Positions 36,601 to 47,029 of a DNA stretch of 64,000 nucleotides are shown piece by piece. The position numbers and the translations under genes are program-made. Under the pieces are notes generated by a model that saw nothing but the letters and a program-made list of their open reading frames with translations, was not told the origin of the DNA and did no database searches. Source of the DNA: Acanthochlamys bracteata (lineage: Eukaryota; Streptophyta; Magnoliopsida; Pandanales; Velloziaceae); contig CM034141.1 in the NCBI GenBank assembly GCA_019914995.1, positions 4,194,001-4,258,000 of the forward strand. Direction: 5' to 3'. Each line of letters begins with the position of its first letter. Positions within the stretch are counted from its first letter, which is position 1.

Positions 36601-37376
36601 TACATGGTACTTTTGTTGCAAATGAGAGGTTGACCAAGGACAACCCAGTTGAACTGGAAGTTGGTCAATCACTTAAATTTGCAGCTTCTACCAGAATATA
36701 TATCCTGAGGAAAAACACGGCTGCCCTTTTTCCTGCTGCAAAGCCTCCCTCTGAGATCAGTCTACCTTCACCTCCAGACCCCTCTGATGAGGATGCTGTT
36801 GTAGCCTACAACACCATACTTAATCGCTATGGTCTCTCTACGGCTGATGTTTCATCGAAATCTGCAAAGTCTATTGCTAGTGGATCAAGTGCTTTTGATT
36901 GTACTTTGGAAAGGCCAAGAAAAAGAACAAGAAGATTGAGTGTGGCATTTAGGGATCAGGTTGGAGGAGAGCTGGTTGAGGTAGTCGGTATATCAGATGG
37001 TGCGGATGTGGAAACTGAAGCAGGCCCTATAGGTGTAAAAGAAGGTAGTCTTGTTGGAAAGTATGAATCTCTTGTCCAAGTAACAGTAATTCCAAAAGGG
37101 AAGGAACAGATACCCCAAAGAGAAGATAGCGTATCCCCCAAAGGCGTGACTGAAAAGTTGCAGCAGGTTTTGAACAAAGTCAAGAGTGTTCCGAAAAGTG
37201 GGATCTTTGATGATCTCTATGGTGATTCTTTTTCTGGTAAAGTGGGTACATCATGGGCGTACAAATTAGATGGACAAAGAGATAGCAGCCATAGTACTGA
37301 AGGAAAAACTTCCACCACTTCCAGTGGTAGTTACAATGTCAATGCAGATGATGACGATGACCTCTTTGGTGACTAA
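33672..37376 (+). CDS. FHA domain protein, plant NIPP1 homologue (2 exons)
   Basis: Matches Arabidopsis At5g47790, the plant nuclear inhibitor of protein phosphatase 1. Exons 33672-34129 and 36575-37376 join within a Ser codon and give 419 residues. The ATG at 33672 gives MYKGSLDRFKKAQSLEPFSV, aligning with the family start. Residues about 85-95 carry the conserved STWQPPDWAIEPRSG. The FHA domain (about 98-172) has GRQ, SVSRQH and HKNG phosphothreonine-binding features and is split by the intron. Near residue 270, KRTRRLSVAF takes the place of the RVxF-type PP1-docking site. The conserved EVVGISDGADVETE, KEGSLVGKYESLV and SGIFDDLYGDSFS blocks follow, then an acidic tail ending DDDDDLFGD. The intron of 2.4 kb is long. 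The gene is convergent with the NHL-type gene at 38812. Confidence 0.95.
36073..36311. repeat. Fold-back repeat in the FHA intron
   Basis: Left arm 36073-36181 and right arm 36202-36311 are inverted copies separated by 20 bases. The innermost 15 bp (CAAGCCACTAATAAG and its complement) are perfect; overall similarity by eye is roughly 70-75%. The arms carry ACAACAATAACTAAGCC, TTACATGG and CAATTGAAGATCAT type words seen in dispersed plant repeats. It may be two SINE-like copies head to head or a fold-back transposon; family not assigned. Confidence 0.75.
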
Positions 37377-38811
37377 GAGCACTTTCAACAGGATTCAGTC
37401 ATGTTGCTTGTATGCTAAGATGGGATGGCACGCATCTTGAACATATTGTTCTACTGATGAATGATGCTGTGCGTAGACCCGCTCGATTAGAGATTTTGCT
37501 ATTGTATAGCTCATGGCTTCCTCTGTCAGAGTCAATGTAATGAAAGAAGAACCTTTAGATAATTTTGTCTGATAGTAATTTGTCGAGGACAGGGAAGACA
37601 AAAGTTCACTTCCAAATGTTTTAGGGGATGTTCTCTTGTATAGTTGTTTCTTGTGCTTTGAAAATTTTTGAGCATAGATCATAACTAATGCAGCATCATC
37701 TAACCGTGACCAAATTTCCTGTCTGACACAGAAGAATTTCTCATATGATAAAATCTCAGTATATATGTCGATCGAGTTTTGAAGTTTGCTTATGTTGACC
37801 AAAAAGAGTCTGCTGCTTAGCTAGTCATTCTTGTTTTATAGGTGAAATTGAAATTTGCAAGTCATTGGATGTGAGCATGTTATCTGTTCTTTATGTTCAA
37901 AAGAAGTACTGACAAGGATCCAGTCAATGTAGTGACCCTGGTGAACCGCATAAATTCCTTCGATGTTGTTTTAAAATGTAGGTTTCTGGAGTCTAAAAAC
38001 AAAGGACATTTTACCTTTTATTTTTCTTATTGTATCTTTTGTTTGTTATTGTTTGCTTACCATGTTTGCTACTGATGATCCATTCTAACTAGGCTCTGTT
38101 ATATTTCTATATCATCACTTCAAATTCGTTTGAACTACATGTCTTTGAATTAGGTTTTACCTAATACATCTGTAGTAGCACATTTTTTGTGAGATCCATT
38201 GAAGTAGTTAGATTTGTGGTGATTCCACAAAATTGAATTTTGCAAGAATTCGCGAATTCTTGATCGTGATTATGGAGTATTTTGTTCCTATCAAACCTGA
38301 GTCTGTGGCAAGCAAGACCTGATGCAATCAGGTTGTATTAATACACAACGATGTCCCTGCAAGAGGATCCACACAGACTTGCTGCATTGGCAATGCAATC
38401 TTATTATTCATATAAGAAGACATTCACCTTACAAATAACATCATCAACAGGATCATAAAAGAATAAAAACAGAAACATCATCAACCAGAACAACAATGTA
38501 CCTGTGTAAGGCTGTAAGAATCGATTAACATTCATATCCAAGAAAATGCTAGCAATGTTTGTGAAATGATATTCTCAACTCACTAATGAACATACAAACC
38601 TTCTTGAACCCAAAACTGGAGAGGAAAAATTATTTCTCTCCATGAACCACTATGAACCCCAATCCCCATCTAATAATGAAGAAATCAGGCAACCCCAATC
38701 AGAGACCATAAACAGCTACTTAAACCAAGCAAACATCTCTTGCCATGTATACAACGAAGCATATATAAGGAAGGACCAAGCATGCATGCATACACGCAAC
38801 ACTCTAAAAGG
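37377..38811. other. Convergent 3' region between the FHA and NHL-type genes
   Basis: Holds the 3' UTRs of both genes, which meet tail to tail. An open frame of 135 codons on the minus strand (37395-37802) lies antisense to the FHA 3' flank and has no family resemblance. A 20-bp perfect palindrome lies at 38243-38262. Confidence 0.5.
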
Positions 38812-39564
38812 TTAAAACTCCACATTGACCTTGTACTTGGTTGACTTAATCCCCGTCTTCTTTCCGGCAGTAAGACTGTCGACAACGAGCATGCAGTCAA
38901 CGTTAACCGTGACTTCACGTAAGTCAAACGCCCCCGCTAGCCGTAACGCCACTGGCACTTTGACATACACATCTATCGGGATGCTCCCGGAATGCTGACT
39001 CTCCTCTAATGCCTTCTCGATGCCGGAACCTATCTGAGCACGGCCTTCCATTACCACTTTCATTATTGTTACATTATTGTGGCCTTGATAGAAATTCGGC
39101 AAGTGGCCTGCGCAAAGTGTGAGATTTCGGTAAACAACCGCAACACGACTACCGCTACCGTAATAAATTCCGATGTTGGCGTTGGGATTCTCGGCACGGA
39201 CGAAAGCAACAATGCGAGTGCTGACGCTGAACTCTTCCGTGTTGAGTTTGAATTCACCGACGTCGAGGTTAGAAACGTTGTAGGAAGGCGGTTTTGGATC
39301 GAGGACGAAGAAAATGTAGGCTGCTGCACCGGCAAGGAAGATGATTATAATAAACAGAAAGAGACAGCACCAGCAGAGACAACCGCAAGAGCAGCAGTAA
39401 GAGCTAGATTTTTCACGGGGAGCACCGGAGTGGTAACGAGGAAGGTTGCGACGGCCAGGAGGAGGACGGAGATCTGATTTCACGTAGACTCCACCGCCGA
39501 CAGATGTCTGCTCGGAAAGCATTACATAGCGTGGCGGCCCTGGTTGGCCATGCTGGTAGTCCAT
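38812..39564 (-). CDS. NDR1/HIN1-like (NHL) LEA_2 membrane protein
   Basis: Single-exon, 250-residue protein related to Arabidopsis NHL6 and similar late-embryogenesis/hydroxyproline-rich-like proteins linked to defence and stress at the plasma membrane. The N-terminus is Pro/Arg rich (RPPPGRRNLPRYHSGAP). A Cys cluster (SYCCSCGCLCWCCLF) and one hydrophobic segment (about 67-90, LFIIIIFLAGAAAYIFFVL) come next. The LEA_2 domain (about 115-215) has RAENPNANIGIYYGSGS and LPNFYQGHNN, matching the family's NPN..IGIYY and FYQGH blocks. The C-terminus ends in VDCMLVVDSL. Start at 39564 (MDYQHG) is the first ATG. No disruption is seen. The Cys cluster suggests lipid modification by analogy, not shown here. 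Confidence 0.92.
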   Translation of the reverse strand: MDYQHGQPGPPRYVMLSEQTSVGGGVYVKSDLRPPPGRRNLPRYHSGAPREKSSSYCCSCGCLCWCCLFLFIIIIFLAGAAAYIFFVLDPKPPSYNVSNLDVGEFKLNTEEFSVSTRIVAFVRAENPNANIGIYYGSGSRVAVVYRNLTLCAGHLPNFYQGHNNVTIMKVVMEGRAQIGSGIEKALEESQHSGSIPIDVYVKVPVALRLAGAFDLREVTVNVDCMLVVDSLTAGKKTGIKSTKYKVNVEF

Positions 39565-39836
39565 GGAGGATTGAGGAGAGAATGAAAGAAAGGTGAAGAA
39601 AGAAAAAAGGGAGACAGATGGAAGACAGAAATTGATGAAAGAATGAGGACTTTCTAAAAAAAGGAGAATATGGCAAAGAAAAACTTAAGAGAAATGGAGA
39701 GAGAGTTCGGAGAGAATGGAATGAAATGGTTGGTCGTTGGAGGGAAAGAGGAGAGCCGTAAGAGTTCTTTCCTATAATTAGAGGGAAAGATTGGGAGGGA
39801 TGCAGTCTTTTGCTATACAGTGAGAGAGTTGAGTTA

Positions 39837-40593
39837 GGGTATGTTGGGATACATGGTAAAAAATAATAGTAAAAGAATAGAGTGGAAAAATAGTATGAGC
39901 AGAGATAGAAAAGAGTAAGTATTTAACTTTACAATATTTGGATATATAGTAAAGATAATAAATTAATTATGTTTGAATAGATAGGTAAATAAATAAGTAA
40001 AGAAAGTAAATTTTTTATAAAAGACTTAAACGCACTTTCTATTTATATTCATCTAACTTTTATTAATATAATTTTAAAATAATTTAATTATTATAACTTA
40101 AATTAACTTTATTAATATAACTTTTAGATTAATTTTTTATATTAATTTAATTTTTTATTAATGTTTGATATAATTTAATAAAATTAATAAAATTTAATTA
40201 AAAATTTGATCATATATTTTTATTATTTACTCTACCAACTAAAATTAATTAAAATTAAATAAATATAAAAATTATAAATTATTATTACTAAAAAATAATA
40301 CAAATTATTAAAGTAAATATTTAATTAAAAAATATTAATTAAAATAAATATTTAAAAAATTAAAAAATTAAAAAATAAAAGGATAAAAGAGGAAGCAAAT
40401 TTAAATATTTAAATTTGCTTCCCCTTTTGTCACCATAGGTACTCACCAATTTAGTGGGTACATATTTCACCATAATTTTACCACCACCATCCTTTATCTT
40501 CTATTAATGAAACAAAACCAAACATAGTTAATATAGTGAAATGCTTCACCATCACCACCATTCACCATCAATAACCACAATCCAAATAATGCC
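39837..40593 (-). mobile_element. Family B MITE with TTA target duplication
   Basis: A 757-bp copy flanked by TTA at 39834-39836 and 40594-40596. Ends GGGTATGTTGGGATACATGG and the complement of GGCATTATTTGGATTGTGG form the inverted repeat. It runs opposite to the tandem array copies: the GTACTCACCAATTTAGTGGG segment lies near its right end. It sits in the upstream region of the NHL-type gene, starting 272 bp from the ATG. Confidence 0.88.
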
Positions 40594-40596
40594 TTA

Positions 40597-41059
40597 GGAT
40601 ATCGGTGTATTTCAATGGGTAGAAAGCTGAGTTTTCGTAAACCTAAATTGGTTTAAACTGAATTTGATAAGTTCGAAATAAACGAAAAATATAAAATAAG
40701 TTCAAATTTAAAGTCTGACGAAATAAAATAAAATTTTTAATTAAAACAACATTTTATGAACATAATTTTTTTTATCAAAATTCAGTTCTAGATATTTTTG
40801 AATATATTCAAATATCAAAATTATTTCTAAATTTACTTTTAAATATAATCATATATAAAATTTAACTTATTTTTTTAATTTATATTTTAAAAAAATTTAT
40901 TTTCAAAAGTATATTTATTCGGTACTCAACTTTATAGAGCAAAAAAAGAGCCCTTAGTTAAATTAAAATGAGCTTAAGATGCAATTTACTTTCAAAAGAA
41001 CGGCTTGTTGAATTTGGTGCGAGTTTCGACTCGTTGGGAAGGGGAAAGTAGTAAACTCT
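40597..41059. other. AT-rich spacer between two MITEs
   Basis: No open frame or repeat end of note. Sequence is AT-rich with scattered short repeats. Confidence 0.5.
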
Positions 41060-41320
41060 GAGTGCGTTTGAGAGTACTTATGAAATAGAGCTTTTCTAAA
41101 ATAAAAAATATTTTTATTTATTTTTTAAAAATGAGTTTTATTTTTTTTACTTCTAAAAAAATAATAAAAATTTGTAATAAAAAAATTTTATTATGTAAAA
41201 TTTTTCTACACTTTTTAAATTTTTAAATAAAATTTTTAAATATTTATAAAATATGTATTAAAAACATTAAAAAAAAAAATTAAAAAATTTTGTTGAAAAA
41301 AAGCAATCGCAAACAGCTCC
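41060..41320 (+). mobile_element. Family A MITE with TCT flanks
   Basis: A 261-bp copy with ends GAGTGCGTTTGAGAGTACTT and the complement of GGAGCTGTTTGCGATTGCTT. TCT lies at 41057-41059 and 41321-41323. Typical AT-rich core. Confidence 0.82.
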
Positions 41321-41429
41321 TCTATGTTATCCAAATAATTCCTAGAGTTCAAAACAATTGAGTTGAAATAGTGTCCCCTCAGGGGATACGCGCCCCTAAT
41401 TTTGTCCTGGTTGGAAAACTCAAAAACCT

Positions 41430-42380
41430 TGCAGAACTTCATCCGCCGCTGCCGCTGTCGTCTCGCCGCTTTGTCTCATCGGAATCGGTCCGATCTACCA
41501 CCGGAGCTGCTCCATTCGCCGATTTCGCTTATTCCCCTCTGTCTGCCATTCATGGCTTTCCTCCCCCAACTCATCCACCTATACCAAATCACCACCGTTC
41601 GTTCCTTCCTCTTCTCAATCTCATGCTCCCCACTGAAACCTCCAAACAAATTTTCCCTCTATAACTTTTCCACTAACCCTCCCCGCTCATTCCCTTTCCT
41701 CCATCCACCTGCCACCGCCGCCTACTTTTGTCATTGTTTCGGCTCTTCGCACTCATGGCTCAGTTTCATTGATCTTGATTTCAGTGCCATTCATGTCAAT
41801 CCTCTCTCATATGAACCGGTTGATTTCCTCCCATCAGGGAACTCCACGGTATGGAAATGATCATAAGCCGCCAGATTATATACGTGATGGTTATGGACGT
41901 TTGATGAGATACACTTATGTCAAAGGAATTTATTTAACTTTTCCTGCTTTTAGCAGTAATTGCACTGTCATCATTACTGGAATACTAATTGGTCGAGTGG
42001 ATCAATGAGATTTTTGAATCATATAGTAAGATAAGGTATAATGACGGCAAGTTCTTAGTGGGATGGGCTTTATCATTGGTGGTGCTTCATGTCAATAGCA
42101 TAACAATGGAATTAGTTTCAGTAGCTCCAAATTAAACTTAAACGTAGGTTTATCGTAGTTTTCAGAGAAGTGTTGGGTGTTTTGGAGCACTGATATCCCT
42201 GCTATTTACTCATTTGATTTGTATAAGATATGGAAAAATTATGCATGAGATATGCATTCGATTTGGGAAGTTGTGAGAAGCTTAGTAGATTGGATGCTGT
42301 TTCTGCGCATAGATCTTTTCCCTCTAGACCTGTTCCAGTTCTTGAGAAAGCAGAATGTACCAAAAGACAGAGGTAAGATG
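41430..42380 (+). pseudogene. F-box/DUF295-like gene remnant
   Basis: Resembles SKIP23-like F-box proteins with a DUF295 propeller. The part near 41485 reads DLPPELLHSPISLI, like the start of a plant F-box, but the frame breaks within it. At 41655-41830 NKFSLYNFST, CHCFGSSHSWLSFIDLDFSA and VNPLS match the usual order LYSL...CxGSSHGWL...LLNPLS. At 41840-41900 PPDYIRDG continues in another frame, and weak DUF295-like signals such as YNDGKF follow near 42035. Several frame changes make a working product unlikely. The assignment rests on short motifs, so it could be another kelch- or propeller-type family. Confidence 0.45.
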
Positions 42381-42465
42381 AACTTATGCCAGTATATGTA
42401 ATGACTAGTAATCCCAGAGTTCTCGCGTGTATATTATAATGCGCCTTGATACCAGATTTGGCTTA

Positions 42466-43139
42466 AGGATTGTTTGAAATTGAGATTAAAAAATAAAATA
42501 AAGATGAAGATGAAAATAAAAGATAAACATGAGCAAAGAATAGTCATTTAATCTTACCGTATTTGAATATGTTAGTAAGATTAAATTTTTAACACTACTT
42601 GAATAGAAGATAAAATGAGTGAGTAATGATGATATAATTTTCATAAAAAGTTCAAATATTTTTTTGACTTATTTTAATCTAATTTCAGATTAATACAAAA
42701 TTTTATTTATATAAGTTTAAACTAACTTATTAATAAATTTAGATTAATTTTTATAATAATATTAGATATAACTTAACAGATATTAATTAATTATTTAATA
42801 TAAAAATTGATCATATAATAAAATCTACAAACTATTAAATCCTTATTAATAAAATCAATTAAAATAAAGTGAATATATAACTTATGAGTCTTACAATAAA
42901 ATACAATACATGCTAATTTTTAAAAATGTTTGAGAATTTTTATTTTTTAAAAAAAGAATAGTAGAAGAAAAAAGTAAAATTTAATTGTAATATCCGTTAA
43001 ACTCCATACTAGAATGTAAGATTTTAACCTCTAAACAGTAATTTTCGACATTAGACGATTCATTTCTTTAATTTTAATGAAGATTGCTCATTTACCTTCA
43101 CCCCCGTTCATCCTCATTCATCTCAATCCAAACAGTTCC
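42466..43139. mobile_element. Family B MITE with TTA target duplication
   Basis: A 674-bp element. The left end AGGATTGTTTGAAATTGAGA and right end TCTCAATCCAAACAGTTCC are inverted copies. TTA lies at 42463-42465 and 43140-43142. AT-rich interior with no coding capacity. The interior is more diverged than that of the array copies. Confidence 0.8.
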
Positions 43140-43142
43140 TTA

Positions 43143-44118
43143 GAGTCACGATACAATGCTTGTAATGTTGGTCAATCTTTTTACATGCATTACAACATTC
43201 AAAATCCGGAAAAGGTTTTTTTACCTATTCGGCTATCTTCAAACATCAATTAGGATGTATATTTCATTCTGTTGTTATTGTACAACAAAAGAAGGTGTAC
43301 ATAAATGTACACAAACAGGCACTTTATTATTTTGAAGTACCTTGTTAATGGTTAAGTTATACAATTTAGGTGAAATTTGCAAAAAAGATAAAACACTTTT
43401 CTTGGACAATCCTCACAACTACTACCGATTAGTTTATTAATTTTGGACAATGTCCAACTTAGGATACCGTTTTTCAAGGGGAATGATAGAGGCCACACAA
43501 GCAGTATTGTGGCAAACAGCAAGTATAGGCAAATTAATGGTAAAAATTCCCTATGGTTTCAAAAATAATTTTACTTCAAAAAATAACTCTCTTATATAGA
43601 AATGAAGAATTCTTTTTTGAAGTATTTCACTATTTTTAGGAAAATACAACTTGAAGAAGGTTTTAACTCATGTTAGAATTAGATTAGAACTTCTCTTTCC
43701 TTTTACCGTTCTTCTTATGTTCTTTTGAAGAGCTTTTTTATTGTGCCTTAAAAAGTTTCATTGCCATTTAGCTTTTTTCTTCCTCTTAAAATTTTCAGGT
43801 AAATTCTATCTTTCTTATTAGTTTTATGCATTTCCAGTTTCCATTTTCTTCATGAGAAGAAATTTGAAGGAGAAAAAGCTCCATTCTACAGTAGCAATAG
43901 ATCTAGATGATTGAGTTCGAAATGATTGTAAAGAAAATTATAGAGCAGTTCCAGCTTTTGTGATTCATAACATTAACTTTTGTTTTAATTCTTCTTTTCT
44001 GTACAAAAGTTGAGAGTTTTTTCTCAACTTCTCCTGTACAAAACTAGGTTAATTATCATAGTTTTACATGTTTTGTTTTCTATTTATGGCATTGTATTTT
44101 AAATTTGTAGGTTAAGCC
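43143..44118 (+). promoter_or_regulatory. Upstream region and probable leader intron of the small CLCSPTTH gene
   Basis: AT-rich sequence with no open frame. A leader intron is likely, because TTTAAATTTGTAG at 44099-44111 is a good acceptor just before GTTAAGCCATGG. The donor cannot be chosen from several candidates. Confidence 0.45.
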
Positions 44119-44385
44119 ATGGATGAGGAAAGCAAGTCTCCAAAGACCTCTGCTCCAGGAACACCTAGAGAGAGCAAGACCAACAACAATACGGCATTCC
44201 AAGAGGAGCCGAAACCAACTCTAGTTAAGCAATCAAGCCAGAAGGCTAACTGCTTATGCTCGCCGACAACGCACGCTGGATCTTTCCGGTGCAGACTCCA
44301 CCGAGGCTCTTATCAGCTCATGAGCGCTTCCGTCGGCTCCGATCTTTCCGAATTGGATAGGAAATCTGATATATTGTCGCCATAG
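44119..44385 (+). CDS. Small serine-rich-like protein with CLCSPTTHxGSFRCRLHR motif
   Basis: An 88-residue protein. Residues 46-62 read CLCSPTTHAGSFRCRLHR, the hallmark of a plant family annotated as serine-rich protein-related (for example At5g25280 and At5g11090). The family's function is unknown. The N-terminal half is Ser/Thr/Lys-rich and probably disordered; the C-terminal part has SVGSDLSELDRKSD. Length and motif position fit other short members. The start is chosen because CCATGGATG is a good context and follows a likely splice acceptor. No membrane segment or signal peptide is visible. Confidence 0.85.
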   Translation: MDEESKSPKTSAPGTPRESKTNNNTAFQEEPKPTLVKQSSQKANCLCSPTTHAGSFRCRLHRGSYQLMSASVGSDLSELDRKSDILSP

Positions 44386-45137
44386 ATTTGGTTGTTTCTG
44401 ATAAAATGCAAGCTTCTCCAGCTTAAGTTTTTGATTTGTGAGCCATTAATCAAAAATATATGGCTAAAGTATATGTGCCTTTCTATACATTTCAACTATC
44501 AATTATTATATTCCTATCCGAGAAAGACGATCATTACACGGTTTCTCTCAAATGTTTTTTCACTTGCTACCTAATTCACTTGATTAAGCGCAGCTTGTAT
44601 TACGAGCTCAAATCGCATCAATGCTGTGAAGTATTGCATTCCTATCTCATGCATTAATTGTAAATTGCTGTCGGATAATAGACTGACTGTTCAAATCATG
44701 TAAAGAAGAATCAGCCAGTGTATATTGCAGTCTTCAACTAGTTTTTTTTTTGTTAAATGATTTTTGTCATTTTTCTTAAAGGAACTCTTCAAATAGAGTC
44801 CTAAGGCGAAGAAGTTTATTTTTATTATTATTATTTTCTATTAGGGTGCTTTTCAGTCGCTTGGAATTAAGTCTGTAGGAAATAGAGTTAAAAAAAAACT
44901 AGATTGAAAATAAGTTACGGTTCTTATATTTTGACTGTATTTTAAAGTAAATTTTGTGTCATTTAAACGGGCCTGAAACACGCCTTAATTAAACGCCTTA
45001 ATCTTAGAATATTAATCTAATACAAATATAAATTTGAGGTAACTGAAACACGCCTTAATTAAAAAACGGGCGACCCAGGTAATATCATATTCTTTGATAA
45101 TTGAATCAATTTTGCTTCATTAAGTGATATAAGTAGG
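44386..45137. other. 3' flank and spacer
   Basis: Presumably 3' UTR to about 44650, then AT-rich sequence. The phrase ACTGAAACACGCCTTAATTA occurs twice (near 44970 and 45040), a short local duplication. No gene seen. Confidence 0.5.
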
Positions 45138-45388
45138 AGGTGTCGTTTGGATTGATTATGAAATAATTTTTTTTTTTAAAAAAGTATTTTTTTTATTAGA
45201 AAATTAGTTTTATTTTTTTATTTTTAAAAAATAATAAAAATATATAAAAAAAAAATTTTATTACGTAAAATATTTTTAAATTTTTTAAATTTTTAAATAA
45301 ACTTTTTAAATATTTTTAAAATATATATTAAAAAATATAAATAAAAAATTGAAAAATTTTGATGAGGAAATGGAAATTCAAACGCACC
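45138..45388 (+). mobile_element. Family A MITE
   Basis: Left end AGGTGTCGTTTGGATTGATT, right end AATTCAAACGCACC, AT-rich core of the family. No clear target duplication. Its right end lies about 90 bp from the decayed glycosyltransferase gene. Confidence 0.78.
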
Positions 45389-45474
45389 AAAAAAAAGCTT
45401 GAAATATAAAAGAAGATTTCATAGGCAGGACAACAGTTGGCTTGAAGTTAAATCCTTCCTTACAATATTATAAG

Positions 45475-46808
45475 ATTGGTAAGCTCTTGCACCGGGAGAT
45501 CCATTTCCTTATAAGACGACCCACGGTTCTCCACAACCGTCTTGGCCATATTTCTAACTTCCCTTGCCCTCTGCCTAACCTCCTCAGCTTCTTCTCCACC
45601 ATGGCTCAGCGACTACTTCCTCTTTTCGGCGATCGCTGTTCCCTTGATCAGTTCCTTCTCTTGTTCATTCCAGCTCCACTGTTTCGCTCCGACACCAAAA
45701 CCAATCTTCATCTTCTCAACGATCAACTTCTCTATGGCGAATTGGTCAGCGAAGAATGGCCAAGTGATCATTGACACGCCAGCGCAAACGCCTTCCATCA
45801 CTGAGTTCCATGGCAGTGCGTTAGAAACACTCCTACCGCAACGTGGTTTAAGATGCATGGAAACCTATTGAACCCATTTTCTCACTATAAGACCTATCCC
45901 GCCTTCTTTTTCAAATATATGATCGGGTAAATCTTCAGGCTCCACTCGAGTTCATCGTCGTCCCTTAAAGCCCAGATAAAATGTTGTTCAGAGTTAACGA
46001 GACCGTAGGCGAGCTCCCGTTTTAATGCTCCCGAAACAAACGTAAACCACCGAGCTCGGAGGTTTGCTATCCAGACAAGCTAGCACTTCATCGGAACCTT
46101 CGGCGATAACTTGATGGTTGTCTCTGACTTTTATATTTATATGGCAAAAGCAAACTGGGTCTGATGAACCAGACCTTCTTTCCGGTGATGTTGCTGTAGA
46201 ACTCCTCCAAATCTCCTTCCATATAACGGAAGCTATTGACGATTCTCCCGATGCTTTGGAGCTCTGCTGTCTTGACAAAGTCCAGAGTTGCGACCTTTTT
46301 GTCTTGTTCTTGAAGTGATACAGGCAGCTGGAATTTCAATAATTTCAAATCTTCCCGTCCATGCAGAGCTGAACGAAGACAGTTGTAGAAGATGCAAGTG
46401 GTATTGAACATGATTCTTGGGATTCCAAGTTCTTTGTCAACTTCACCTGCCCAAAAATATAGATCGCCGGCGACGAGTACGTCCGGGGACAACTCCTGAA
46501 GGAGAGGCTCTACCAGTTCTTTAACTTCTCGTTAGCTCTCAAGAAATCTTCGAGTGTTAGTAGCGCCGGTACTTGGATTCAGTACCAGGTGGAGAGCAAT
46601 GTCTTCGTTGGAGCAAGGCACGACGGACAGCGGAGACGTTGGATTGGGAGCAGATGAATGTAGTCTTCACGCCGCGATAGGTGAAGAGTCTCGCGACATG
46701 GACGTTGGGAATCACCTGGCTTCTCGACATCACAGGAAGAAAGACGACGATCAGCCGACGACGATGAGCTTTTGCAGATACTCTCATGGCTTGGAATTGG
46801 AATTGCAA
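45475..46808 (-). pseudogene. UDP-glycosyltransferase pseudogene (UGT73-like)
   Basis: Family 1 glycosyltransferases move sugar from UDP-sugar to small molecules in the cytosol. Reading down the minus strand, matching blocks are in the right order: VIPNVHVARLFTYRGVKTTF (46700), SPDVLVAGDLYFWAGEVDKE (46490), IGRIVNSFRYMEGDLEEFY (46250), VLACLDSKPPSSVVYVCFGS (46060), then the PSPG box region NSVMEGVCAGVSMITWPFFA (45790) and a C-terminal helix (45480-45600). These blocks lie in different frames with stops between them. The PSPG box has lost its usual THCGWNS: the sequence reads NALPWNS. Clearly a broken gene of roughly full length; the closest subfamily by eye is UGT73. Confidence 0.85.
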
Positions 46809-47029
46809 TAGAAGGAAAATGCTGCTAGGTAGCTAGCTCTAGGAAAATTCAGAATTGATCCGGTACTACTCGTTTTGACCTGAAAGAATCAAAATTGTTC
46901 CGGCGAACGATCCGTCCGGTTCGATATGGGCCATTGAATTAAAATTAAAAAAATGATCTGCTGGACGCACACAAAAGCATTTTCTTCTCGATTGCTCTGG
47001 TGTCCGGCGTCTCTGGCATCTCCGGCTAT

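Noticed and set aside
37395-37802. Minus-strand open frame of 135 codons after the FHA gene
   Set aside because: It lies antisense to the FHA 3' flank, resembles no family and has no neighbouring exon. Best read as chance.
39079-39477. Plus-strand open frame of 132 codons
   Set aside because: Antisense shadow of the NHL-type coding sequence, whose family motifs are unmistakable on the other strand.
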